DNA of 64,000 nt from Scedosporium boydii. Its lineage: Eukaryota; Ascomycota; Sordariomycetes; Microascales; Microascaceae. The stretch spans positions 26,740-90,739 of the forward strand of contig NJFT01000168.1 in the NCBI GenBank assembly GCA_002221725.1. The letters are read 5' to 3'. A program made the position numbers and the translations under genes. This document shows, piece by piece, positions 1 to 11,398 of this stretch. Position 1 is the stretch's first letter. Every line of letters begins with the position of its first letter. A model generated the notes under the pieces. The model was not told where the DNA came from and did no database searches. It saw only the letters and a list, made by a program, of their open reading frames with translations.

Positions 1-14
1 CATGGCTCTAAAGA

Positions 15-767
15 CTACTCCTCGGCTTCAAGCCCGCTGCCTCTGATACTTTCGATAGCCTGAACCATGACAGGGTGGAACTTTTCACTTATTTTCACGT
101 CCCCAGATTCGCTCGGATGTAGGCCATCGTAGAGATCCGTCGCACCACTAAAGCCCGTGTACTGATCAACAACCCAGATAGGAGATTCAGTCGAGTTTTT
201 GGACGCCGCCCACTCAGGGATTGCGGCGTTGAGTTCTTGGACAAGCCCGTCATTCGCTGGGTAGGGGATGATTTGAGCAACCTGTGTGAGTCAGATCTTT
301 GCTCTAGGGCGAGAAAGATGGCGATGAAGATGTCTTACGATTATCCTGATCTCCGGATTGCTGTCCCGCATCTGGTCCACAAGCACGCTGTACGCTTCCA
401 GAATCGTATCTGCCTTTGTCCCCGATCGAACAATATCCACAGTCCCCAGGTGCATAGTAATGATATCCGCAGGATTGTCCTTCAACCACCCCACCAACTG
501 CTTGTCCTTGACGATATCCACGGCTTGGAAACCCGGGTGACCCTCGTGATCCCGATCGTAATCTAGATCGTCGCAAGTCGCTTGAGCCTGGCGGCTACCG
601 ACAAAGTCAAGCGTGTAGCCGTCGTTCTTGAGTTTCTCGGCGAGCCATGGACGCCAGCATCCGTAGTCCGTGATAGAGTCTCCGAAGGGCATGTACCGGA
701 GAGGGCGTTGGGCGAGAACTCCGCGGAGCACCGTCGTGAGAACGGCGATACCGAAAACTCCTAACAT
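15..767 (-). CDS. Secreted SGNH/GDSL esterase, CE3-like (acetyl xylan esterase family)
   Basis: Two exons, 767-339 and 281-15, joined in phase 0 across a 57-nt intron (338-282, GTAAGA...CAG), giving 231 residues, the usual size for single-domain CE3 enzymes. The start is chosen for its signal peptide (hydrophobic residues 4-19, cleavage near LAQ). Block I is PFGDSI with nucleophile Ser31, the block II glycine lies in HEGHPGF, and the C-terminal pair is DGLHP with Asp195 and His198. CE3 enzymes remove acetyl groups from xylan outside the cell. In block III the usual GTND reads GTVD (Val110), so the oxyanion-hole asparagine is missing. Activity may therefore be reduced or the substrate different. 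The family call is firm; the substrate is inferred. Confidence 0.85.
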
Positions 768-1273
768 CCTTACGAGATAAAGAACGACAGGCTTTCACAA
801 TTGTGTCGCGATAGCGAAGGAGAAAATGCTGAATTGATCGAACTCCGCTCACGGGACTGGTTTCCCCCTACCAAGACCAAACCCGGACATCACACGCCAC
901 TGAAGAGAATTCAGCCGGCAAGATTCATCCGCGATATATTTTAAATTGCAACCGAGCAAACCAGGAATAGTCGGGAGGAGCGAGATTCCATATTCCCCGC
1001 CGATAATAACCGCCACATGGCCCTGGGCAGGGAGACATTCAGGAGACTGTTGGAGGACCCCACCTGGAATCATCGAGGTAGGTCGAGGTATCTTCATCTG
1101 CAAACGGGGAAAGAAACTCCAACATCCTTGTATTAATATCGATAGAGAAGAGAAAATGAACAGTATTCCCAAGGATGCACATGGCGATACATCACATCCC
1201 ATTCCCAAACATTACATCCAACGCCGAACCGCTCCTTCAAAATCTCCGTCCGTTACATGGTTTCAGTGTCCAG
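768..1273. other. Intergenic, no gene seen
   Basis: The short open frames on both strands here have no recognisable domain, signal peptide or splice structure. The stretch should hold the promoter of the CE3-like gene and the 3' end of the CFEM gene. Confidence 0.5.
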
Positions 1274-2419
1274 TCACAACAATCCGGCGGCGGCGGCGAC
1301 GATGCCAGCAACGAAGAGAGCAGTAGGAGAGTTGCTCATCGCCTATTTCTCAAGTTAGAATTATCGGTTTCTTTCGAGTCACATATTCACAGCATCAAGG
1401 TACCGGGGGTTTTTACCATATTGACTGTAACGGGAGCCGAGGGTTTGCCAGGAGTGGAACCTGAGTCAGTGGGGCCAGAGTTGCCGTTCGTCCCCGAGGG
1501 CTCGGAACCCTCGCCGTCCTCGCAGGTGCAGTCCTCGCCATCGTCATCATTGTCGCCGGGTCCCTGGGTAGCTGTCTTGGTTTTGGTGCAGGAGGTGCTG
1601 CTGGCAGTCGGGGGACGGGTCGAGGTGACGACGGTGGTGGGCTCGGCGCTAGTTGAGCCGGAGGGTTCGACGACGGAGCTCGATGGTTCGACATCGCTGC
1701 TGGAGGGGCTAGAGGAGCCAGACGGCTCGACGGAGCTGGAGGGCTCGGCGGTGGTGGATGGCTCGGCGGAGCTTACTGGAGGCTCCGTGGTATCGGGGCC
1801 GGATGTAGAGGCTGGTGGCTCCGGGGTGGTGCTTGGGGCGCTAGACGACGATGGGGTGGCGTTCTAAGTGAGCTGGCGTCAGTTCAAGGGCTGTTGAATA
1901 TGGGTGTAAGATTCTGGTGCGAAGCTAGCCAACTTACGGGATCAGGAACAGGGAAGTTGATGGGAGTTCCAAGCTCTGTAAAAATATCCATGCTGTCAGC
2001 AACCGTTGCGGCCCAATATTGGGCTGGGCCGGTGCGCATTCAAAACTAACCAACGCAGATTTGGGTACCAAAGGCGACGGCAGCTTCGGCATCGGTCTCG
2101 TTGGGGCAGCCAGTGCTGGAGTTCTGGATCCAGTACCACTGCGTGACAGGATCTTTGCAGAAGCAGACCAAGTCGTTGGCCTCGGTGCACGAGGGGATGT
2201 ATTGCTCAATAGTCCCCATCAAAACGGGATACTAGCACGGGGGGCGGGCGAACCCGGTGTCAATTCCGGGTACGAAGTAGTTGATGTGTCAACTAATAGT
2301 GACGAGGGCGTGGGGGGGATGCTTACAGCACAGTTGGGGATGTATCCAAGGCCTTGGGCAGAGGCGAGCCGGAGGAGGCCGGTCACCGCTAGTGCGATGG
2401 AGGCGGTTGTGTTCTTCAT
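1274..2419 (-). CDS. GPI-anchored CFEM-type cell-surface protein
   Basis: Five exons: 2419-2327, 2231-2051, 1975-1938, 1863-1417 and 1342-1274. All phases close, giving 275 residues. An N-terminal signal peptide (MKNTTASIALAVTGLLRLAS) is followed by a compact cysteine domain: IPNCA, then PSC, VCFC, GC and IC. This resembles a CFEM domain but lacks the second cysteine of the usual CAxxC. A Ser/Thr/Pro/Glu-rich stalk follows, with a short acidic DCTCEDGEG patch. The last exon encodes a hydrophobic tail (SPTALFVAGIVAAAAGLL) ending at the stop, as expected for a GPI signal. CFEM proteins act at the fungal surface, in haem uptake or adhesion or as effectors; the role here is unknown. The last intron (1343-1416) is inferred, but only its removal yields the GPI tail. 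Confidence 0.8.
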
Positions 2420-4297
2420 TATGCTTATGCGCTAATGCGGTCGCGGGCTTAAGTGTTTATGGCTGAAGCTGTGGCGAAGCAATAGTTTGGGCTGGACTAG
2501 AGGATATCTACCGTACAGACCGGATCAGGTGGCAGGTATAGAGTTAACGAGCGACGGGGTAACGAGTGACAGGGCGTGATGGAACACGTTGAAGACAGTT
2601 GAAGAGCCGGCGAGATGGAAGGATTTCACGAGAGTGGGCAAACCAGTTGATATATTTCTGTACTACGAAGGCCAGTTACCTCATGGCTCACGCCGCCTGC
2701 GCCTGAGTGGAAAATGCAATTTCCACTGCCAATAGTGTGACAATTTGTGCTTCCCTCCACCGACCAGGGTTGGGCTGGGACTTGTGCGCAAAGGGCCTCT
2801 TGGAGATGGATACAACCCAACCCTCAAAAGAAACAAAAAAGAAAAAGTGAGAGACTAGTACTAGTTTGGCATGGAGGGGTGATATCTTAGCCAGGCCAAA
2901 TTCGTTTCCCCCCCCCAGACCATCTACAGCAAATTCCGGACGAAATACCGAGGTACTCAAAGGACGAAGGAAAGGAATGATTGTTAGAATGCCCTTGGAA
3001 ATTGACCAGCAGATGGAAACCGGACTGTACTGTGGCGCTGGGAGTAATTTTAAAGATCAATAGTTGGACCCATCATCGAGCTCATTTCGCCCTCACGACA
3101 AGAGGACGGGGGGACCAGGGGTCCGGGTGGACCGGGCCAGGCCACAGTTTATCAATCAATCTAATCAATCAGATCGATCATCTGATAAAAGGGGAGAGGG
3201 TAGGATCGAATCATTATTGAAAGCCCCCACGCTCTCTTACCCGCTTCCATTCATCTGCCCCAGCACATCCCTGGACTAGGCCCAAATCGGGGACTCTTTG
3301 TGCCGCAATCGGACATGGACGGAATCACACGCCACCAACGTCTCCTCGACCTGATGGGATTCGAATACGAGCCACGCCAAGTCGCGGATCCGGGACTAGC
3401 CTTTACTACGGAGTGGGATAGCAAATCACTCGCACGGATGTGCTCACAACAGGGCCTACGAAGCATGAAAGCACACACTGGTCGCAGGACCATGTTGAGA
3501 GCCAAGAACAGGAGCAAGTGTGAACTCGTGAGACACCACGTTGTTTTCTTGCTTCTCCTTGCCGAGCGTTAGCCGAAGGGGATCTAACGAGTCTTGGCTA
3601 ACTAATAAGGGTACGGACCTGCCGCTGAAAATGCGAGCAGCCAGCGGTCCGTTCCGTCAGGGAGCTACTTCTCGGATGAATGTTAAACCAGAGGTTTAGT
3701 GTCTTGTGCATCTTATGTTTTGATGGCAATAAACTATGTCAGTTGTAGTGGAGTATCTCCATCATCCGTTTGATGGCAGGCGTCTTTACCGAGGTACTTG
3801 GTGCTGAAGAGAGATTACTTTCCGCTCCATTCTGCCTGGTATTCCGCACGTAACCTGGAAAAGGTCCCTTCGTCAGGATTGCTCCGCTGGAAACCGGTTG
3901 CATGGATTTAAGTCGAGGACCATGCGTTCCGCATCCACCCACGGTACGACCGCAGACGAAGATCATTACCAGACACGGTTTTTCAACGTGCTGTGGCTGC
4001 AGACCTCGGTACACCATGTCGAGGAGCATGTTACAACTCGGATGCTTCTGCTCCCATGTTTCCGTGCCCCGTAAGAATCACGGAACGATCATCGAGAATA
4101 AAAAGGAAAAATGTTCCACATTAAGGGATCTGCATGAATTGTTTTCTTTTCTTTCAAAGCTTAATACTATGAGTGGGGCTTAATTGACAGGGACACTTCT
4201 TTGCTCAATCCCCTCGCCTGACTGAGCAGCCTCGTAAGCTTGACACCAAAAGTTCAGCAAGATGGTCGACAGGATGGTCTTGAAAAATAATACCAGC
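2420..4297. other. Intergenic, no gene seen
   Basis: There are several short open frames without family signature. An ATAAAAGGGG stretch near 3186 looks like a core promoter, but the ORF after it (ATG at 3315) has no recognisable domain or signal peptide. Nothing else can be supported. Confidence 0.45.
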
Positions 4298-4801
4298 TTA
4301 ACAGGTGTTGCCCATCCAGCCGATAGTAGCATTGTTGACTAGGTAGAATGCAAATGTCAGCGATCCTCCAGGAACTTGGGATTTTGTAGATATATTTCCG
4401 TTGCCACTTACGAGTGCAAGTATCCAGGCCAAACTGGAGAGCATCCTGCTTCTCATCGGCAGGGCAGTTTTGGCAGACGCACTGCTTGTAGAGAGTCACA
4501 AAGGTCACGCTCTTGCAGAAGCAAAGGAACAGATTCGCCTCTTGGCAAGCCATGAACGCGGGCAAGTTGGTTAGGTAAATGTCGGTGAAGCAAGACATCT
4601 AGCGCCGTTCGAGATTAGTATATATGTTGGGCAAAATGTAAGACAGGCAGAGGATGTGGGAGATGGAAGCCCAGTTGGAAGTCTTACAGCGCAATCGGGG
4701 ATGTCGCCGTCGGGAAGGCCATCGTGGTTCTCGTCGGGGATCTGGCCCTGGGCGACGCCAAGGACGGAGACGAGACCGAAGAGAGCAGTGGAGAACTTCA
4801 T
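4298..4801 (-). CDS. Small secreted cysteine-rich CFEM protein
   Basis: Three exons, 4801-4688, 4598-4412 and 4338-4298, with introns 4687-4599 and 4411-4339, encode 113 residues. A signal peptide (MKFSTALFGLVSVLGVAQG) precedes IPDCAMSC, the canonical CFEM opening PxCAxxC. MAC, LCFC, QC, VCQNC, DTC and a final NTC follow, making ten cysteines. There is no stalk and no GPI tail, so the protein is probably released. The first intron falls directly after the Cys-Ala codons of the CFEM opening, exactly as in the neighbouring GPI-anchored gene, so the two are probably paralogues. Secreted CFEM proteins bind haem or act as effectors in some fungi. Nothing here decides between those roles. Confidence 0.82.
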
Positions 4802-4930
4802 TTTGTCTGGTGGTTTAGGCTTTTGTCGCTGCAGGACTAGGCAAGAGAGGAGATGAAGTGTATCAGTGATGGTGATGGCGAGAGTAGTCTGGAGATATCT
4901 TCTCGAGAGATCGACGGAAAAACAGCGTCC

Positions 4931-4939
4931 CTTTTATAC
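4931..4939 (-). promoter_or_regulatory. TATA box of the small CFEM gene
   Basis: On the minus strand the sequence reads GTATAAAAG, about 130 bp upstream of the start codon at 4801. A CT- and CA-rich leader typical of fungal 5' UTRs follows. Confidence 0.6.
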
Positions 4940-7900
4940 CTGAAAAGCAGCTCGTCAAATTCTTGATCTGAGGGGGGAAAGCATCGTGCCTCTACATTCC
5001 TCCACGACGACCATCGCTCAACAAGAAGGAACTTCCTCGATCCATCCTTAGCCAACCCCGCCTTGAGGTTCGACGAGCTGGTGCGTCTTTTTCGTCCATC
5101 GTCTCCCGAAAAATTCTTCAAGCACCATGCGAGCTATCCTGCAGAGTAACCCCGCCATCCATAGTTCCAAGCTGCAAAGCCGCAGTCGTTGCTCCACTCG
5201 AGACCCCAGTATCGAGAGGCGTGTTGCCAGTCGAGATGCAAGTGGATGATTTGAGGTCATCCGAGGCACGCATGAGAAGAGTTGGTTAGGTATGAAAGAT
5301 CCCACGGATGAGACTCCAGGAAGCTGATTGCCTCGGAGGAAAGTGGGATTTTCGACGTTGGAAACCCCGAGAGCACTGGGGTGGTTGGGTCGGTATGCTG
5401 CTTCAAAGATGTCCGCTCGAGCTGTCCCAGCACATAACGGTAGGGTTTTGCGGCAGCCTGCAGGCTCTTTGGGCCATGGCCTTTCGAAGTGGGATTCAAC
5501 TGATGACGTACATTACAGGGTAACTAATCTTCAACTCCGCACGAGTGCAGAGAAGTCTACTCCATCTGTCTGGACTAAGCAATACAGCCGGATAGGATCA
5601 TCGACTGACAAAGTCCGATCGGACCCAAGCCCCGGACTCGTACTTTGTATCTGTCCAGCAAAACTACGAAGGCGGGACCAAACCCCATCCCTTGCGAAAT
5701 AATCTTCGTCATGCACATCTTGTCTCATAATAATCTCAGCGCCGTTGTCCAAGGTCTGCGGTAAAAACCCGCTTCGGCAGCTAAAACTCAGCCAGAGATG
5801 TATGGAGGGAGACAAGAAAACCCCAAGGAGGGGCTGTTTCCTCGGACGCGGGACCACATGCAGGGAATCAGCACATTATTGAATTCCTTGTTACAGCTTC
5901 CTAAAATCTGTAAGTGGCTTTTCCAGTTCCCATCGAGTGCCTTTGCACATACTCCGCACATTCCCATTCGAGGCTGCCTCCGTAGAGACGGACCAATAGA
6001 CAAACGAGAAGCGATCTTATCTGATCATCTGATAAAGAGGGAACACACACCGGGGACGTGGGATCGCCCGAGGCCTCGGCGCGGATTTCGTGCCGTGGCA
6101 GGGGTTCGAATTTGTACCTCTTAACGAGATCGCAATGCTGCGAGTTATGCTGTAAACGTGTGTGGACTTGCTGCATGTTCCCATACACTTCGTGTTTTGA
6201 GATCCTTGCATCACTAGACTACTGGCGATGGTAAGGGTCGTGGCCACCCGTAACCACACCAATTGCAGAGGATTCTCCAGTGCAGAAAACCCACTGCTTG
6301 GCATGGTCGAGCTCTGGCCTTGATGGCTGAAAGACCCCGATGTCGGAGATTGCTCGCTCCTCTCATTCACTGCTCGATCCTAAGACCACAATCTGGGATA
6401 ACTTAACGCTGGATCTGAGTTTGTTCTTTGTGCCCTTCAGTGGAAAGTCTGCGGTGCGTTTTCAACCCGAACGTTCCATGGCCTGTAAATCACAAGCCAT
6501 GCGAGACGGGTGCCTCCCACGCCCTTTCCAGAGTGCAAGCAATTGGGCTCGTTTTCCGAATTTACCTTGGCAGAGCATGGTCCCCTGGAACTATGGAGCC
6601 AAGTTAGACCAAGTTAGAGCGGCCTAAAATCACTCTGCCGCCGCCGCAAAGGCTGAGACTTGGTCCCTGGGTTTGACTCAAACGAGACTAGGGTCGTCCC
6701 GAGTCAAGGCTGTACAAGTGACAACGTGCTCACTCGCGAGTTGCGAGGTGAACCCGCCTTCGATAGGGCTGTTTGGTCATATTTTTTTTTTTTAACACCG
6801 TACAAGTAGATCGCCATACCGCCCAAGGTGACCTCCCTACTCACTACCTTGTGCACAAGGCAAGAACGGATCTACTCCCCCAGAAGTCAGGTCGGATGGA
6901 GGAGGATGGTCCAAATGTGACGCCAAATCAGCACACATAGAGACGATCATTGACTTGATCCACACCCTGTGATTTTACACAGAGTTACATTGCATTTCGA
7001 TATCACACAAACTGGTTGCGACTGTGTGGTACCCCACGGTTTGCTAATGTTTTCTCATCAAGGACAATATTCACTAGTCTATCCCGTCTAATCCTGGACT
7101 TCAGCTGCATCGGCCAGGAGTTCCTTTTCTTCGGCTCGCCGAAGTCGCTCTTTGGATAACGTCCACCACTATCCTTTGCTGTGAGTTCGTGATCCTCTCA
7201 GAGATGGGCGGAGGGTGTCTAAGATTAGACGTGATTCCCCTCATCTTAGCCAGTCACTCTGAAGCTCCCGAGCAAGGATCTTCGCGGTACAGCCTTAGTT
7301 TCTACGACAGTGTATCACGATTAAAGATTAACACGGCAGACTTTTTAAGTGTACTCAATCATGAAGATCTCTTCTGCTTATAGATGACGAATGGAATCGG
7401 ACATGTCGTGGGCCCGACACCCCGGTTTTGGGGCCCTCTTACGAAGCTTAACACACCACGGGCCACGAGTACGACTGGATGCCGGGACACCCATCCACTC
7501 TGAGTGAGTTGCCTACTGCACCTTGCCATGACAGCAGTGGGCCAAACCTCGCATAAGCGACGCTACCACTTGGACCCAGCATGTATGGAATAGGTGACGT
7601 GTTTCCCCTGGTCATACCTCGTGGGCTTCAATCTTGGCTTTCGTGCGGGGGCGTTTGACAAGAATCTTCTCGGACGCATGCGTATTATGCCAACACTTCT
7701 GGGTTAGCTGCTAACACGGCTCGCATTGGGATAGGTTACAAACAGGAATATTGTCCAATATATTGCAACCCAAACAGCTTCACCTCCGAATGAAGATATG
7801 CCACTTATGGTGGCTGGCCAAGAAAGAAAACATCCCACGGGACCTGATCTATCCAGAGGAGTGTCATCTATGCCTCCGGTATCTGGTTCGATAAAAGAAA

Positions 7901-9688
7901 GATACTCGAGGTAGATAGATTAAGTGCCACATCCACACATTCGCACATGGACAAATTCGTGGGCTCTCTCAGTATGATCTGGCACGGTGTGTCCAAGTTC
8001 CGAAGAGAGTGTGCTGTGCATGGTACATGGAGGAGGCCAACGTTCACGGAGTGCGTGCTCTGGAAAACACCGTTGGACTGACAAGAAATGAGTGGACTGA
8101 TGCCTGCGGGTCGACCCCGTCCTCATTCTCATTCTCCGGGCGCAAGGTAGAAATACGGAGATTCCATGGCTTTCGACGCCCGACACTGCCCGGCCTGTGT
8201 TCTATTGGTTGGTATTTAGATTAAGTGGGCGAGTAAACATTGACGTTGCCAAGACGCGTAAATAAACATGCCCCTGGCTACGAGCAGGTTTTGGGCATGT
8301 TTAAAACTGTGTGCTAAGGAAGTCGCTGTGCGTTTATCCGGATAGTTGCAAATACAGAGGGTTTCCTCACGTCTCTCGGTCTCTCGGTAGCACAGCATGA
8401 AATCAGGGGTAATATTGATGCAGGATATAGGTAGCCCACGTAAGTTCAGTAGGACCCCATAATCTCGCCGAATGCCACGTTGGTAGATGTTCCCCCGACA
8501 AGATTATCGATCAGACAATATAACTGTCTCTTCCCTTACCCTAGTTGATTTCACTAGCAGTTTAGAGAGAATAGACTTCTCAGGTACAGAATACGCGGGA
8601 TGAACGAGACGCCGACACGGACACGGAACAAGGTGCTGGATCACAACGACAATCTCGGGAAATCGGGGACCCGCCCCGAGATAGTGGAGAAGAGAACTCC
8701 GCAAGTTAGAGCCGGATCATCACGACTTGACAATCTGAACGTCTGTGAATTACCCAGACCTCAACCGATATATCATTGTGGTCCTCCAATTTCCGATTTT
8801 GCACAGCCACTCTCACCCTCTTTCATATCTATCATGCGAAACGCTACCTTCATAAACTCATCCTATCGTGGGCATGATAATATACTCGATCCCCTCCATT
8901 ACAATGACCCCGCGGCTTGGCGTCTCGCCATCTTCTCATCCTCCCCAATCGTCTTCCTCGCGCTACACTACAAGACAATTGGGGAAGGGAAGCATAACGG
9001 AATTGGACAATGAAAAGCAAAGGCGTCGGCGGCGGTGCAATTTCCCCCGCAAATATGCGCCCGGCGCCCGCTCTTACATTGCTTCCGTGATGATCACCCG
9101 CATGAGGTGGAAGTTCGGGGAAGATTCCACCACTTTTATTGACATTACCGGTATTTTGCATGTTGCCCTGCGACTCTGAACACGGCTTAATATGGTGATC
9201 ATCGCCATATTCTCGGTCCTGACCCCTCCGAAGTTGCGGTCCACATGATTGCCGACCCAGTCCTGAACCAGCCTCCCATCATACCCACCATCACACCGAT
9301 CCCGAACCCTTATACATGAAGTATTGCCCAGACTTTTGTCCTTTTCTTGATTTCGTTTTCTTCCTCCTCCCCAACATAACTCAATATACGATCCTCCCTT
9401 GGCAGCTTGGCAAGAGGCCTCGCATGCATTGATCGTTGATTAATGCCAATCGACTCCTCCCGGATGAAACGATCGAGATACGAGAGAGCTGCCAACAAGA
9501 TGGAGACGACGGGGAGAGGCCAAGATTTGCAGCGAAAGCTCAGGAGCATAAATGGCCATACCGCGCCATGGGAAAGAGGAGACTCGTCCTAGCATGACAC
9601 TTACCTCCTCCTAGAGCTTTGTCACTCCGCTTTCCTCGCGAACCGCACTTATTCTCTCTTTTCTAGTGGCAAGCCACCTGTAGGCACC
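4940..9688. other. 4.7-kb gene-free stretch
   Basis: No open frame here shows a recognisable domain, signal peptide or consistent exon structure. It contains a 14-nt T-run at about 6780-6794 and a TTATC/GATAA inverted pair at 6017-6035. The last part is the GH7 promoter. It could be relic repeat DNA, but no terminal repeats or transposase remnants were recognised. Confidence 0.45.
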
Positions 9689-11398
9689 ATGCTGACTCTC
9701 GCTGCTCTTTCCATGATAGCCCTTGCCCGGGCCCAGCAAGTCGGCACCGAAACCTCCGAATCCCACCCCAAGATCACCTGGCAACGTTGTACCGCTCCCG
9801 GTCAGTGCACCAACGTGAACGGTGAAATCGTCATCGACGCCAACTGGCGCTGGGTGCACGAGGTTGGCGGGTACGAGAACTGCTACGACGGCAACCAGTG
9901 GACCGATCTCTGCTCCAGCGCCTCTGACTGCGCCAAGAACTGCGCTGTCGAGGGCGCTGACTACTCGGGGACATATGGTATCACGACCAGCGGTGATGCC
10001 TTGACGCTGTCCTTTGTTACAGAGCACGAGTATGGCAAGAATATCGGTGCTCGAACCTATCTTATGGAGAGTGATTCCAAATATCAGATGTTCACTCTTA
10101 TGGACAATGAGTTGGCCTTTGACGTCGACTTGTCGGCTGTCGAGTGTGGCATGAACTCGGCGTTGTATCTTGTCCCCATGAAGCCCGATGGTGGTCTCGG
10201 CGATGAGCCTGATAACGAGGCGGGTGCCAAGTATGGTCTGGGATACTGCGATGCCCAGTGCGCTCGTGATCTGAAGTTTATCAACGGAAAGGTTCAGTGT
10301 TCCCAGTTCCCTCCACCACCAACTATCTAAACTAAGAAGAGTCCTGTTTGAGCTAATGCATGGCATATCCATAGGCAAACATTGAGGGTTGGACCCAGTC
10401 CGCCACTGACGAGAACTCCGGTCTTGGTAACATGGGATCTTGCTGTGCCGAGATTGATGTCTGGTACGTTTGAAATCGGAGAGAGAGGGGGGAGACAGAA
10501 AGACACATAAGTTGTTGTCGGAATTTGAAATGGGACTGGCAACAACTAATAATATTCGACATCAACAGGGAGTCCAACGCTCACGCGTACGCCTTCACCC
10601 CTCACGCTTGCGAGGAGAATACCTATCACGTCTGCAATGGCGATGACGAATGTGGAGGGACCTATTCCCCTGACCGATTCAACGGCAAGTGCGACGCCAA
10701 CGGTTGCGACTACAACCCCTACCGTCTCGGCAATCACGACTTCTACGGCCAGGGTGCCTCGGGCGTCGACACCACCAAGAAGTTCACGTACGTATCTGTA
10801 AACCTCCTGTTGCAGCAATGTCTTCAATTTACTCCTTTGCTAACAATGAATACTAAACCTCTTACAGCGTCATTTCCCGATACGAGACCGACAAGCTCAG
10901 CATGCTCTTCATCCAGGACGGCAAGGTCATCGAAGTGCCCGGGCCCAAGCTCGAGGGTCTCGACCAATTCGACAACACCATTACTCCTGAGTACTGCGCT
11001 GCCTATCCTCCCCTTTTCGAGGACCACGACCGCCACAACGAGGTCGGAGGTACCCCTGCCCTTAATGAGGCTCTTCGCTTGCCCATGGTTCTTGTCCTCT
11101 CCATCTGGGCCGATGTAAGTTCCCCCAATCCTACATCCTGTGAGAGGCATGTTAGCAGTTACTGACGGTTGCTTTTCTTTTTTCTTTCCCCTTCGTATAG
11201 CATTACGCTAGCATGCTTTGGCTCGATTCGCTCTACCCACCGGAGAAGGAGGGTATCCCTGGAACTCTCCGTGGTCCATGCCCCCAGACAGGTCGTGACC
11301 CCGCTGATGTCGTTTCCAACCATGCCGATGCCAAGGTTATCTGGTCCAACATTCGCTACGGCCCCATCGGTTCCACCCATGATACTGGCGGCATCTAG
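9689..11398 (+). CDS. GH7 cellobiohydrolase (CBH I type), no carbohydrate-binding module
   Basis: Five exons, 9689-10291, 10375-10463, 10569-10787, 10868-11114 and 11201-11398, give 451 residues. A signal peptide ([14 protein letters not shown]) leads into the GH7 fold: [51 protein letters not shown]. The catalytic motif is EIDVWES, with nucleophile Glu227, Asp229 and acid/base Glu232. The family C-terminus ([11 protein letters not shown]) is present and the protein ends there, so it lacks the linker and CBM1 found in many CBH I enzymes. The family cleaves cellobiose from the reducing ends of cellulose chains outside the cell. The cysteine-rich loops ([23 protein letters not shown]) favour cellobiohydrolase over endoglucanase. 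An AA9 oxidase 2 kb downstream fits cellulose attack. Confidence 0.93.

Noticed and set aside
1175..1867. 230-codon plus-strand frame rich in Gly, Glu and Ser
   Set aside because: It mirrors the Ser/Pro-rich stalk of the GPI-anchored CFEM gene on the other strand.
3384..3395. CGCGGATCCGGG copy far from the regulator gene
   Set aside because: Similar to the proposed operator core, but not near a supported gene start; may be chance.
3300..3572. 90-codon plus-strand frame after a TATA-like box, with a TTCGAAT T-loop-like string
   Set aside because: No family signature and no tRNA fold; kept as intergenic.
6095..6115. tRNA-like T-loop (GGTTCGAATT)
   Set aside because: No acceptor stem, D-arm or anticodon stem could be drawn around it.
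9611..10378. 255-codon open frame on the minus strand
   Set aside because: Antisense shadow of the first GH7 exon, with no domain of its own.
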